Below are positions 32,941 to 41,154 of a stretch of DNA of 41,953 bases, in pieces. Position numbers and translations under genes: made by a program. The notes beneath the pieces are model-generated. The model worked only from the letters and a program-made list of their open reading frames with translations, was not told where the DNA came from and ran no database searches. The DNA is taken from assembly GCA_903907925.1 (NCBI GenBank), contig CAIVQB010000145.1, positions 1-41,953 on the forward strand. Reading direction: 5' to 3'. Origin of the DNA: an uncultured Verrucomicrobiota bacterium. Its GTDB lineage: Bacteria > Verrucomicrobiota > Verrucomicrobiia > Limisphaerales > UBA9464. The first letter of the stretch is position 1. Each line of letters starts with the position of its first letter.

Positions 32941-33447
32941 TCAATTCGCGGTGGAATCCGGCGGAGTGCTCCGTTCGGCGCGGCGTTCGGCGAAGAAGGC
33001 CCGCAACAGGTCGGCACATTCCTGTCCCCGGACGCCGCCGGTCACTTCGCAGCGGTGATTCAGGGTGGGAAACTGCAACAGGTTCAAGGCCGACCCGGCG
33101 GCACCGCCCTTCGCATCCGCCGCCGCGAAGACCACCCGGTCGACCCGGCAATGCACCAGGGCACCGGCACACATCGGGCAGGGTTCCTTGGTGACGTACA
33201 GCGTGCATCCGTTCAGTCGCCAGTCGCCGACCGCCTCCTCGGCCATGGTCAGTGCCAACATCTCGGCGTGGGCCGTGGCGTCCTTCAACAATTCCACCTG
33301 GTTGAAGGCGCGGGCAATGACCCGGCCTTCCTGGACGATGACGGCACCCACCGGCACTTCGCCCGCATTGTAGGCGCGAACGGCCTGCTTCATCGCCTCT
33401 CCCATGAACCGCTGATCGGCTTCCGCTTCGGCTTCGGGATCGATCAT
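32941..33447 (-). CDS. tadA: tRNA-specific adenosine deaminase (TadA-type)
   Basis: 168 residues. ATG 33447 is supported because it overlaps the TGA of the upstream Nudix gene by 4 nt (ATGA); an upstream extension to 33507 would overlap that gene. Zinc deaminase motifs are HAE (H60, E62; TAHAEMLAL) and PCxxC (C90, C93; KEPCPMCAGALVH). Together with the N-terminal VPVGAVIV and the C-terminal helix LLRAFFAERR they match TadA, which converts A34 to inosine in tRNA-Arg. Other nucleoside deaminases (guanine deaminase) share the motifs, but the length and the NHRCEVTGGV region favour TadA. Confidence 0.9.
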   Translation of the reverse strand: MIDPEAEAEADQRFMGEAMKQAVRAYNAGEVPVGAVIVQEGRVIARAFNQVELLKDATAHAEMLALTMAEEAVGDWRLNGCTLYVTKEPCPMCAGALVHCRVDRVVFAAADAKGGAAGSALNLLQFPTLNHRCEVTGGVRGQECADLLRAFFAERRAERSTPPDSTAN

Positions 33448-33953
33448 GGGGTGGATGCGGGAGAAGATTGTTCGACCGTCCAGGTGCTGGTGCCGTCCGG
33501 ATGACACCGGGCATGGGCGGCAAAAAAACCGCGACGATGCCGCCAGAACAGCGGCCAGATTTGTTCCCGATCTGTCTGGGGAAGATCCAGTCCGGGGAGG
33601 GCGTCGCGGGAGAAAAAACCAAAAACGCCCTCACGATGCGGCGGTGGCAGGGCGTGAAGGTGGGGCTTGATCTCGAACAAGAACATCAGCCAGTGCGTTT
33701 GGCCCTGGTAGCCGAATTCGCTGATCAAGCCGGTAAGGTGGAGATCGGACGCCCTAAGCGCGATTCCGGTTTCCTCGGCCGCTTCCCGACAGGCGCAGGC
33801 GTAGGGCGATTCACCGAGTCCCTCCTTCAACTTTCCGCCGGGCGGCGACCACAGACCGCGATTCGGTTCCTGGGCGCGGTGCAGGAGCAACACCTCGCCG
33901 GCCGGATTGAATCCGTACAACAGCGTGGCGATCTTGTGGGGCAGGTCCGGCAC
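33444..33953 (-). CDS. NUDIX hydrolase
   Basis: 169 residues starting at GTG 33953. The Nudix box is present but with a longer loop: GG (39-40), E48, REAAEETG (56-63). Compared with GX5EX7REUXEE there are two extra residues between the glycine and the first glutamate, a variant also seen in 8-oxo-dGTP/MutT-like relatives. The sequence around LLLHRAQEPNRGLWSPPGGKL fits MutT/MTH1-type pyrophosphohydrolases, which clean oxidised or other nucleoside triphosphates. Its stop overlaps the tadA start, so the two are co-translated. Confidence 0.88.
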   Translation of the reverse strand: MPDLPHKIATLLYGFNPAGEVLLLHRAQEPNRGLWSPPGGKLKEGLGESPYACACREAAEETGIALRASDLHLTGLISEFGYQGQTHWLMFLFEIKPHLHALPPPHREGVFGFFSRDALPGLDLPQTDREQIWPLFWRHRRGFFAAHARCHPDGTSTWTVEQSSPASTP

Positions 33954-34039
33954 TCGCGGAGAGAATCAAACCCGGAGGATTCCGACAAGCGGGCGCGCTG
34001 GGCACTGTGTTGTTTGCACAATGAAACGAGAGGGGAGAG

Positions 34040-34082
34040 GACACGGATTGCAGGATTCCCGGAGATCCGATCGAATTCCGTC
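34040..34082. repeat. Dispersed inverted repeat, fragment E (reverse orientation)
   Basis: GACACGGATTGCA (34040-34052) is the exact reverse complement of the right end of copy D (32900-32912), followed by GGATTCC and GATCCGATCG-type sequence in the reversed order. It is degenerate and short. It lies in the 206-nt divergent gap between the Nudix gene and the membrane-anchored gene, which has no other gene. Confidence 0.5.
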
Positions 34083-34159
34083 CAAATCAAGTGCCCGCCT
34101 GAGCTCCGACACCACGCCCTTTGCATCCCGGTGTCACCCGGCCTACCTTTCCGGCGGGC

Positions 34160-34981
34160 ATGTCCGGCCGCATCACCTTTCTCGCGATCACCGTCTTCTG
34201 GGTGATCATGAACGTGTTGCTCTGGCGGGCGGAGTTCGGAAGCGGCCGTGAACTTGGAGCGGAGGTTCCGGTGGCGACGGTAGTGGAACGGATCCTCAAC
34301 GCTCCGGACGCCTCGTTGCTGACGCTGCGTCAGCACGGACGGATTCTCGGCCAGTTGCGCTGGACTCCGTCGATCGCCGAAGCCGCGGCGCCGACCAACA
34401 CGACCAACGCCGAATTGCCGGAAGGTATGGTGAGAACTCCGATCGGCAATCGCATCGATCTCGATTTGAGTTTGTTCGGTGACGATCCGTCCTCCCGGTG
34501 GCGGATTCTGGGACATCTGGATCTCGACACCAACCAGGCCTGGACCACGTTCCAAGTCCGGCTGCTGCAACGACCGTCGGCGTGGGAATTATCAGGGCGT
34601 TCCGGTGCCGATACAATCCGGATGGCCTTCGAAGACGGACGCACGCATTGGGATCAGCGGTTCTCCCTCGCCGATTTGTCCCACCCGTCGCAACTCCTGG
34701 GTCCGCTCGCGATGCTGCTGCCCCGCGGCCTGGTTACCGCGCCGGCCGGATTGGAGCCGCGACAGGTCGCCGCCGGATTCCGTTGGACCGCCCGCAACGA
34801 CTGGTTGCGCATCGGTGCTCAACGGGTTCGCGTCTATCGCATTCGGGCGCGGTGGTTCGACCGCTTCGAGGTGAACGCCTACCTGAGCCGGGCCGGCGAG
34901 ATTCTGCGGGTCACGCTTCCCGACGGGCTGACACTGGGCAATGAGGCGCTGCCGGGGATGGCACGGGACACCGACCACTGA
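34160..34981 (+). CDS. Membrane-anchored hypothetical protein upstream of ABC ATPase
   Basis: 273 residues. ATG 34160 is chosen because a single hydrophobic anchor or signal helix starts there (MSGRITFLAITVFWVIMNVLLW); an earlier in-frame ATG (34121) adds nothing recognisable. The remainder is soluble and beta-rich without a family I can name, with phrases such as RIDLDLSLFGDDPSSRWRI, HLDLDTNQAWTTFQV and RFEVNAYLSRAGEILRVTL. It ends 4 nt before the ATP-binding protein start, so the two are a unit. It may be an accessory or substrate-contacting protein of that transporter; this is inferred from position only. Confidence 0.75.
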   Translation: MSGRITFLAITVFWVIMNVLLWRAEFGSGRELGAEVPVATVVERILNAPDASLLTLRQHGRILGQLRWTPSIAEAAAPTNTTNAELPEGMVRTPIGNRIDLDLSLFGDDPSSRWRILGHLDLDTNQAWTTFQVRLLQRPSAWELSGRSGADTIRMAFEDGRTHWDQRFSLADLSHPSQLLGPLAMLLPRGLVTAPAGLEPRQVAAGFRWTARNDWLRIGAQRVRVYRIRARWFDRFEVNAYLSRAGEILRVTLPDGLTLGNEALPGMARDTDH

Positions 34982-34985
34982 CGCG

Positions 34986-35732
34986 ATGATCGAACTCCAC
35001 CAGTTGGAAAAACACTTCGGCGAAGTCCGGGCGGTGGACGGTCTGAGCCTGACGGTGAAGCGTGGGGAATTCTACGCCGTGCTCGGACCGAACGCCGCGG
35101 GAAAGACCACCACCATCAAGATGCTGGTAGGGCTCATCAAACCGACCCGAGGGACGGCGCGGCTCGCCGGCTTTGACGTTCAACGCCAGCCGCTCGAGGC
35201 CCGCGCACGCCTGAGTTACGTCCCGGATTTTCCCTTTCTCTACGACAAGTTGACCCCTTGGGAATTCCTCGCCTTCACCGGCCGGTTGTTCCGGATGAGC
35301 GAGGCGGCCATCGCGCGCGCGGCGGATGAACTGGTGCCGCGGTTCAATCTGGAGCCGTGGCTGAACAAGACCATCGAGGGTCTCAGCCACGGAACCCGTC
35401 AACGCGTGGCGATCGCCAGCGCGTTGCTGCACGAGCCGGATGTCTTCGTCATCGACGAGCCGATGGTCGGCCTCGATCCCCACCATGCCCGGGTGGTCAA
35501 GGATACCCTCAAGGAACGCACCCGCAACGGGATGACGGTGTTCCTCAGCACCCATCAGATCAACGTCGCCGAGGAAATGGCGGATCGGATCGGCATCATT
35601 CACAAGGGGCGGTTGATCGCGGAGGGCTCCGCCGCCGAATTGCGCCGGCAGGCCGGCACCGATGGAGCTCTTGAACGGGCGTTCCTCGCGCTCACCGGCG
35701 AAGCCGCCGCCGCGCCGGTGGTGCGGGATTGA
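34986..35732 (+). CDS. ABC transporter ATP-binding protein (EcsA/ABC-2-type)
   Basis: 248 residues from ATG 34986. Walker A GPNAAGKT is at 34-41, the signature LSHGTRQR at 133-140, Walker B VFVIDEP at 153-159 and the H-loop in STHQIN. The Q-loop is YVPDFPFLYDKLTP, with Asp81 where the usual Gln stands, and the signature has H where ordinary ABCs have G; both are seen in EcsA-type ATPases. A permease gene would be expected next, but coaD follows, so the membrane partner must be encoded elsewhere or be unusual. The upstream membrane-anchored gene is only 4 nt away. Confidence 0.92.
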   Translation: MIELHQLEKHFGEVRAVDGLSLTVKRGEFYAVLGPNAAGKTTTIKMLVGLIKPTRGTARLAGFDVQRQPLEARARLSYVPDFPFLYDKLTPWEFLAFTGRLFRMSEAAIARAADELVPRFNLEPWLNKTIEGLSHGTRQRVAIASALLHEPDVFVIDEPMVGLDPHHARVVKDTLKERTRNGMTVFLSTHQINVAEEMADRIGIIHKGRLIAEGSAAELRRQAGTDGALERAFLALTGEAAAAPVVRD

Positions 35733-35802
35733 CCGCGGGCCTCCCGGACCGGTGCCTCAATTTCCGGCTCGTCGGCCGCGCCCGGGTGGGTAGTTTCCCG
35801 TC

Positions 35803-36300
35803 ATGCGCACGGTCATCTACCCGGGCAGTTTCGATCCGTTGACCAAGGGACATCTCGACGTCATCGAACGCGCCGCGCGGGTCTTCGACCATGTGGTGGT
35901 GGCTGTCGCGCGCAATGAGGCGAAGACCCCGTTGTTCTCCATCGACGAACGGCTGTCCTTCGTCCGGGCGGATGTCGCGCACCTGAGCAATGTCGAGGCC
36001 GATGCCTTCGACGGGTTGCTGGTGAACTACGTGGTTCGCCGCGGTGCCTGCGCGGTGGTCCGCGGACTTCGCGCGGTCAGCGATTTCGAGTTCGAATTTC
36101 AACTCGCGCTGATGAACCGCCGGTTGAACGAGCGCGTGGAAACCCTGTTCATGACGCCGCGGGAAACCTACACGTTTGTCAGCTCCCGACTGGTGAAGGA
36201 GATCGCCCGGCTCGGCGGAGACGTCAGCCAGTTCGTTCCCCCCGGAGTGGCCGAAGCCCTCCGCAGCCGGTTTTCAAAACCAGAGCAGCCGGCCCCCTGA
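35803..36300 (+). CDS. coaD: Phosphopantetheine adenylyltransferase
   Basis: 165 residues, the usual length. It catalyses the penultimate step of coenzyme A synthesis, transferring AMP from ATP to 4'-phosphopantetheine. The nucleotidyltransferase motif GSFDPLTKGH (8-17) and the C-terminal SSRLVKEIARLGGDVSQFVP match CoaD, and VRGLRAVSDFEFEFQLALMN is the substrate region. It lies between the ABC ATPase and the yceD-rpmF-plsX-fabH group, consistent with a link to acyl-carrier and CoA metabolism. Confidence 0.97.
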   Translation: MRTVIYPGSFDPLTKGHLDVIERAARVFDHVVVAVARNEAKTPLFSIDERLSFVRADVAHLSNVEADAFDGLLVNYVVRRGACAVVRGLRAVSDFEFEFQLALMNRRLNERVETLFMTPRETYTFVSSRLVKEIARLGGDVSQFVPPGVAEALRSRFSKPEQPAP

Positions 36301-36363
36301 ACCCAAAAATGCAACTCCACCACCGGGGTTGCGACGACGCTTCCACGCACCGACACTTCCGCC

Positions 36364-36846
36364 ATGCCGCTCAAGGTCAACGTCCTGTCCCTCGCCCGGA
36401 AATCCGAGCACGTCACCGGGGAACTCCCGGCCGCCGAGATCGCCGAGGGCTACCGTGACGAACTCGTTTCGATGGGTTCACCGTTGGCCTACGACCTTGA
36501 TCTGGAGCATCAGGCCGATGGAATTCTGATGACCGGACGCCTGGCCATGACGGTGAATTGCCGGTGCCGCCGATGCCTGGAATCGTTCGAACAGGCGGTC
36601 GAAATTCCCGCCTTTGCGGCGGTGGTTCCGCTCGAGGGGGAGGGCGCGGCAACCTGTGATGGAGATTTTGCCGACTTGACGCCATTTCTGCGAGAAGACA
36701 TGTATCTAGTTCTGCCAACGAACCCGTTGTGCAGTCCGAACTGCTGCGGGCTCCTGAAAAAGTCCGCGGAAGGGGTGCCCGACAGTGAGCCGCCGGAGGA
36801 TTCCGGCGAATCTCCGTGGGGCGCCTTGGATCAACTGAAACTGTAA
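36364..36846 (+). CDS. yceD: YceD/DUF177 family protein
   Basis: 160 residues. DUF177 proteins usually precede rpmF, as here (gap of 13 nt), and are linked to rRNA/ribosome biogenesis and rpmF-fatty-acid operons. Cysteines C66, C68 and C71 (NCRCRRCLESF) and C122, C126 and C127 (LCSPNCCGLL) may bind a metal, as in other members with paired Cys clusters. The DMYLVLPTNPLC region is the conserved core. The start ATG 36364 is the first in frame. Confidence 0.9.
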   Translation: MPLKVNVLSLARKSEHVTGELPAAEIAEGYRDELVSMGSPLAYDLDLEHQADGILMTGRLAMTVNCRCRRCLESFEQAVEIPAFAAVVPLEGEGAATCDGDFADLTPFLREDMYLVLPTNPLCSPNCCGLLKKSAEGVPDSEPPEDSGESPWGALDQLKL

Positions 36847-36859
36847 ACCGACCCGAACC

Positions 36860-37048
36860 ATGGGTGTTCCGAAACGCAAACCGTCGACCAGCCGCCAGCG
36901 CATGCGCCGTGCGTATAACAGCGTGCTGCACCTGCCCCAGATTTCGTCCTGCCCGCAATGCGCGGCACCGTACGTTCCGCACCGGGTCTGCCCGGCCTGC
37001 GGCTACTACAACAGCCGGCAGGTGCTGAGCGTCAACGCGCTCGCCTGA
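36860..37048 (+). CDS. rpmF: 50S ribosomal protein L32
   Basis: 62 residues, normal for L32. MGVPKRKPSTSRQRMRR is the typical basic N-terminus. Four cysteines (C31, C34, C44, C47; SCPQC and VCPACGYYN) form the zinc finger of the zinc-containing paralogue type, so this is the C+ form. It is placed between yceD and plsX as in many bacteria. Confidence 0.97.
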   Translation: MGVPKRKPSTSRQRMRRAYNSVLHLPQISSCPQCAAPYVPHRVCPACGYYNSRQVLSVNALA

Positions 37049-37106
37049 TCTGCTTTCCAGGAGCGCCGAGCCTCGCTGTCTGCGGGTCGGCGCTCTGTCG
37101 TTTCAT

Positions 37107-38129
37107 ATGCGGCTCGCGGTGGACGTGATGGGTGGCGACCACGGTCCGGAGGAACTCCTCCAGGGCGTGAAGCTCGCCCTCGCGGCCGAACCCGGTCTCG
37201 GCGAATTGTATCTGGTCGGCCCCCAGGCCGAGCTGGAGTCCCTCTGTGCCCGCATCGGACTTCTGGATCCCCGGGTGCGCGTTCATCCGGCGACCGAGGT
37301 CCTCAGCATGGGCGATGATCCCGGTCTCGCCGTTCGCCGCAAAAAGGACAGTTCCATCCTGCGGGCCATCGAATTGGTCCGGGAAGGCACCGCCGACGCC
37401 ATCATTTCCTCCGGCAACACCGGTGCCCTTCTGGCCGGTGCGACCATCCGGCTCGGACGCCTCAAGGGAGTCCGCCGTCCCGCCCTCGCCTGCATCCTGC
37501 CCACCTTGAAGGGTGCCTGGGTGCTCGTCGACGGCGGTGCCAATCCCGAGGGAACCCCCGAACTGTTGCTGCAATTCGCCATCATGGGTTCCGCCTATTC
37601 CAAGGCGATGCTCGGCGTCGCCAACCCCCGGGTCGGCGTGCTCAGCAACGGATCCGAGGACGGTAAGGGCAATGACCTGACCCGCGCCACCGTCGCTCTC
37701 ATCCGCAAGACCGACCTCAACTGCCAGGGATATTGCGAGGGCTACGATCTCTTCCTCGATGGCATCGATGTCGCGGTCTGCGACGGCTTCGTCGGCAACA
37801 TCGTTCTCAAGTCGGTCGAAAGCCTCGGCAAGGCGGTCCGCGCCATGCTCAAGGAGGAACTGACCGCCACCTGGACCCGGATGCTCGGTGCCAAACTCGC
37901 GGAAGGCGGTCTCCGGCGGATCGCCGCGCGGATGAACCCGGAAGTTTACGGCGGAGCATTGCTGCTGGGTCTCAATGGCTGCGCGGTGAAAATCCACGGC
38001 AGCGCCAAGCGCGACACCCTTCGCCACGCGATTTCCCAGACCCGCCGGTTTGTCGAACTGCAGCTCAACGACGCCATCGTCCGCGACCTGGCCCGCTGCG
38101 CGGAACCCGAACCGGTCGCCGCCTCCTGA
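37107..38129 (+). CDS. plsX: Phosphate acyltransferase PlsX
   Basis: 340 residues. PlsX makes acyl-phosphate from acyl-ACP, the first step of phospholipid synthesis through PlsY. The start motif AVDVMGGDHGPEE, the GNTGALLAGA core and the C-terminal GGALLLGLNGCAVKIHGSA match the family. It lies 3 nt before fabH, so the two are clearly one unit, as in the classical rpmF-plsX-fabH cluster. Confidence 0.97.
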   Translation: MRLAVDVMGGDHGPEELLQGVKLALAAEPGLGELYLVGPQAELESLCARIGLLDPRVRVHPATEVLSMGDDPGLAVRRKKDSSILRAIELVREGTADAIISSGNTGALLAGATIRLGRLKGVRRPALACILPTLKGAWVLVDGGANPEGTPELLLQFAIMGSAYSKAMLGVANPRVGVLSNGSEDGKGNDLTRATVALIRKTDLNCQGYCEGYDLFLDGIDVAVCDGFVGNIVLKSVESLGKAVRAMLKEELTATWTRMLGAKLAEGGLRRIAARMNPEVYGGALLLGLNGCAVKIHGSAKRDTLRHAISQTRRFVELQLNDAIVRDLARCAEPEPVAAS

Positions 38130-38132
38130 CCG

Positions 38133-39152
38133 ATGGCCCCGTTCAAACATCCCCGGACCCACCGTCCCCACCTGCGGACGGTCTCCATCACCGGAGTGGG
38201 ATCGTGGGTGCCCGAACGGATCCTCACCAACGCCGACCTCGAACGGATGGTCGACACCAGTGACGAGTGGATCACCAGCCGGACCGGCATCCGTGAGCGC
38301 CGCATCGCCGCGGCCGGTGAAACGACTTCCGACATGGCGGTTCAGGCCGGTCGACGCGCCCTCGAACGGGCCGGCGTCACCGCCGAACAGGTCGACCTGA
38401 TCATCGTTGCGACCATCACTCCCGACATGCCATTTCCGAGCACGGCCTGTCTGGTGCAGCAGAAACTGGGCGCCACGCGGGCGGCCGCCTTCGACATCGA
38501 GGCGGCCTGCAGCGGATTCGTCTACGCCCTCGACATCGCCAGTCATTTTGTCGCCTCCCACACCTACGAGACGGTGCTGGTGATCGGCGCGGAGAAAATG
38601 TCATCGGTCATCGACTGGACCGACCGCAACACCTGCGTGCTCTTTGGCGACGGAGCCGGCGCGGCCGTGCTGCAGAACCGCCCCAACGCCCACGGCCTGC
38701 TCACCACCTGCCTCGGATCCGACGGCTCCAAGGCCGGGCTGCTGGAATTGCCAGGCGGCGGCAGCGCCTGCCCACCGACCGCGGAAAGCGTGGCCAACCG
38801 GATGCATTACCTCCGGATGGACGGTCGCCAGACCTTCAAGAATGCCGTCAACGCCATGGTTTCCGCCGCCCACGTGGCGCTGGAGCGTTGCGGACTGACG
38901 ATTGAGCAGATCCGTTGCATCATCCCCCACCAGGCCAACCAGCGCATCATCACCGCGGTTTCCGAACAGTTGGGGGCCGCCGACGGACAGGTCTTTGTGA
39001 ACGTCGAACGCTACGGCAACACCAGCGCCGCCAGCGTTGCCATCGCCCTGGATGAAGCCGCCACGGCCGGCCGGATCCAGCGCGGCGACCTGGTCCTGAT
39101 GGTCGTGTTCGGGGCCGGACTGACCTGGGGCGCCGCCATCATTGAGTGGTGA
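38133..39152 (+). CDS. fabH: 3-oxoacyl-ACP synthase III
   Basis: 339 residues. It starts fatty-acid elongation by condensing acetyl-CoA with malonyl-ACP. The catalytic triad is intact: Cys126 in EAACSGFV, His266 in IIPHQANQRI and Asn296 in ERYGNTSAAS. TSDEWITSRTGIRERR (42-57) is the signature of the thiolase-fold family III. A short N-terminal extension of about 15 residues (basic, His-rich) precedes the usual start, so translation may begin a little later. No fabD, fabG or acpP follows within the window. Confidence 0.97.
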   Translation: MAPFKHPRTHRPHLRTVSITGVGSWVPERILTNADLERMVDTSDEWITSRTGIRERRIAAAGETTSDMAVQAGRRALERAGVTAEQVDLIIVATITPDMPFPSTACLVQQKLGATRAAAFDIEAACSGFVYALDIASHFVASHTYETVLVIGAEKMSSVIDWTDRNTCVLFGDGAGAAVLQNRPNAHGLLTTCLGSDGSKAGLLELPGGGSACPPTAESVANRMHYLRMDGRQTFKNAVNAMVSAAHVALERCGLTIEQIRCIIPHQANQRIITAVSEQLGAADGQVFVNVERYGNTSAASVAIALDEAATAGRIQRGDLVLMVVFGAGLTWGAAIIEW

Positions 39153-39232
39153 GCGGCGGTTTTCCGGGAATCGTCGGGTCAGTTTGTCATTCCACGTGGC
39201 AGTGCACCTGCTAGCGTTTGCACCCGTCATCT

Positions 39233-40321
39233 ATGGAACTGTTGCGAGGCATCCTTAAAGCCGCCGTCGAAGGCGGCGCATCCGACGTGCACATCAAGGT
39301 GGGCTATCCGGTCGTGTTCCGGATCAACCGCCAGCTGGTCGCCATCGAAGCACCGGTCCCCACCGACCAGTGGATGTCCAGCATTGCCGACAAAATGGTG
39401 CCGATCCACGCCCGGAAACGTCTGGATGAGGATCGCGAAGTCGACTTCAGCTATTTCGAGGCGGGCGTTGGCCGTTTTCGAACCAACATCTTCCAGCAGA
39501 AGGGCGCCTATGCCCTGGCCATGCGCTATGTGAAGACGCAGGTGCCGAGCTTCGACGAACTCGGCTTGCTGCCGGTGCTCAAGGACATCGCCTCCTCCAC
39601 CCGCGGCATCGTCCTCGTCGCCGGCACCACCGGTTCCGGCAAGTCGACCACGCTCGCGGCGATGCTGGAGCACATCAACGCCACCGTCAAAAAACACGTG
39701 GTGACCCTCGAGGACCCGATCGAATTCGTGTTCGAGGACAACCAGTCGGTGATCGAACAGCGCGAGATCGGTCTCGACACCCAGAGCTTTGAGCACGGTC
39801 TCAAGCACGTGCTCCGCCAGGATCCCGACATCATCATGGTCGGCGAAATGCGGGATTCGACCAGCTTCACCGCCGCCATGCAGGCCGCCGACACCGGCCA
39901 CCTGGTGCTCTCCACGCTTCACACCCAGAACGCCTCACAGTCGATCGGGCGCATCCTTGATTTCTTCCGACCCGAGGAACGTGAACAGGTCCGACGTCAG
40001 CTCGCCAACACGCTCAAGGCGGTGATCTGTCAGCGCATGATCACCACCGTCAGCGGTGGCATCACACCGTCGTTGGAAATCCTGATCAACACCCCGACCG
40101 TCCGCAAAATGCTCGAGGAAAACCGCCTCGAGAAAATCGGCGCGGCCATCGAGACCGGGCGTGACGATGGGATGCAAACCTTCAACCAGGCGCTCTACGA
40201 CCTGGTCAAGGCCCGCAAGGTCACCGAGGCGGAAGCCCTGGCCAAGGCGAGCAACCCGCAGGCGCTCGACATGATGTTCAAGGGCATCTTCCTCGACGAG
40301 GGCCGCCGCATCCTTTCCTGA
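39233..40321 (+). CDS. Type IV pilus retraction ATPase (PilT/PilU type)
   Basis: 362 residues. ATG 39233 fits the family start (MELLRGILKAAVEGGASDVH); a TTG five codons earlier is also open. Walker A GTTGSGKS is at 131-138, the Asp-box region VTLEDPIEFV near 158-166, GEMRD (204-208) in the Walker B region, and a His-box TGHLVLSTLHT follows. The C-terminal half, with an ENRLEKIGAAIETG-type segment and a GMQTFNQALYDL motif, looks nearer to PilU than to PilT, because the usual PilT AIRNLIRE segment is absent. Pilus structural genes are not in the window. Confidence 0.92.
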   Translation: MELLRGILKAAVEGGASDVHIKVGYPVVFRINRQLVAIEAPVPTDQWMSSIADKMVPIHARKRLDEDREVDFSYFEAGVGRFRTNIFQQKGAYALAMRYVKTQVPSFDELGLLPVLKDIASSTRGIVLVAGTTGSGKSTTLAAMLEHINATVKKHVVTLEDPIEFVFEDNQSVIEQREIGLDTQSFEHGLKHVLRQDPDIIMVGEMRDSTSFTAAMQAADTGHLVLSTLHTQNASQSIGRILDFFRPEEREQVRRQLANTLKAVICQRMITTVSGGITPSLEILINTPTVRKMLEENRLEKIGAAIETGRDDGMQTFNQALYDLVKARKVTEAEALAKASNPQALDMMFKGIFLDEGRRILS

Positions 40322-40389
40322 AAACTCCGCCGCGTCCTTTTCAGCGCCGTCCGCGGCGGCGGAATCGGCGTACCAGCCCCAATCGGGTG

Positions 40390-40418
40390 TTGTCACCGGC
40401 TTGTAACACGGCCGTCAT
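40390..40418 (+). promoter_or_regulatory. Pho-box-like triple direct repeat upstream of PhoB-like regulator
   Basis: Three 7-bp units, TTGTCAC (40390-40396), TTGTAAC (40401-40407) and CCGTCAT (40412-40418), are each separated by 4 bp, giving an exact 11-bp period. Proteobacterial Pho boxes are repeats of CTGTCAT with the same 7+4 architecture. A weak -10-like TAGCAT lies at 40423-40428. It lies directly before the response-regulator gene, so autoregulation by that protein is the natural reading. Confidence 0.72.
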
Positions 40419-40455
40419 CGGTTAGCATCCCGCCATGCCTACGACTTCACGAGTT

Positions 40456-41136
40456 ATGGCGAAAATCCTCGTGGTGGACGACGAACCGGACGCGTTGGAG
40501 CTGGTCAGCTTCAATCTCAAGGCGGCCGGCTATGAAGTGGTGACGGCCGACGACGGCACCGACGCGCTCAAGCGCGCCCGTCAACACGCCCCCGATCTCA
40601 TCCTCCTCGATGTCATGCTGCCGGAGGTCGACGGACTGGAAGTCTGCAAGCTGCTCCGGCGCGATCCGGCCACCGCCGGCATCCCGATCATCATGCTGAC
40701 CGCCAAGGCGGCCGAGATCGACCGCGTCCTCGGACTCGAACTCGGGGCCGATGATTACGTCACCAAACCGTTCAGCCCGCGGGAACTCGTGCTGCGGGTA
40801 AAGAACCTGCTCAAGCGACAGGCCACCCCCGACGAGAAGCCGGAACAGCTCAACGTGGGTGATCTGTTCATCGACATCCCCCGCCACCTGGTCACCGTCG
40901 CCCGCCGTCGCATCGATCTCACCGCGACTGAATTCAAGCTGCTCACCACCCTCGCCTCCCGTCGCGGCCGGGTTCAATCCCGGGAACAGCTTCTGCGGGA
41001 TGTTTGGGAATACGACAACATCATCGACACCCGCACCGTCGACACTCACATGCGGCGCCTGCGCGAAAAGCTGGGCACCGCCTGCCGCTATCTCGACACG
41101 GTCCGCGGGGTCGGCTACCGGTTCGTCGAGAATTGA
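40456..41136 (+). CDS. Winged-helix response regulator, PhoB-like
   Basis: 226 residues from ATG 40456 (an in-frame ATG at 40435 is possible, but lies only 17 nt from the Pho-box-like array and gives a non-conserved extension). The receiver domain begins MAKILVVDDEP with the acidic pair D8/D9, phosphoacceptor Asp52 in LILLDVMLPEVDG and Lys in DDYVTKPFSPREL. The DNA-binding OmpR/PhoB wing is complete: TATEFKLLTTLASRRGRV, QLLRDVWEYDN, TVDTHMRRLREKLG and VRGVGYRF. The adjacent kinase starts 18 nt downstream. Together with the Pho-box-like repeats, PhoB is the best guess, without direct proof of phosphate control. Confidence 0.9.
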   Translation: MAKILVVDDEPDALELVSFNLKAAGYEVVTADDGTDALKRARQHAPDLILLDVMLPEVDGLEVCKLLRRDPATAGIPIIMLTAKAAEIDRVLGLELGADDYVTKPFSPRELVLRVKNLLKRQATPDEKPEQLNVGDLFIDIPRHLVTVARRRIDLTATEFKLLTTLASRRGRVQSREQLLRDVWEYDNIIDTRTVDTHMRRLREKLGTACRYLDTVRGVGYRFVEN

Positions 41137-41154
41137 CCGCGCCGAATTCGGGAC

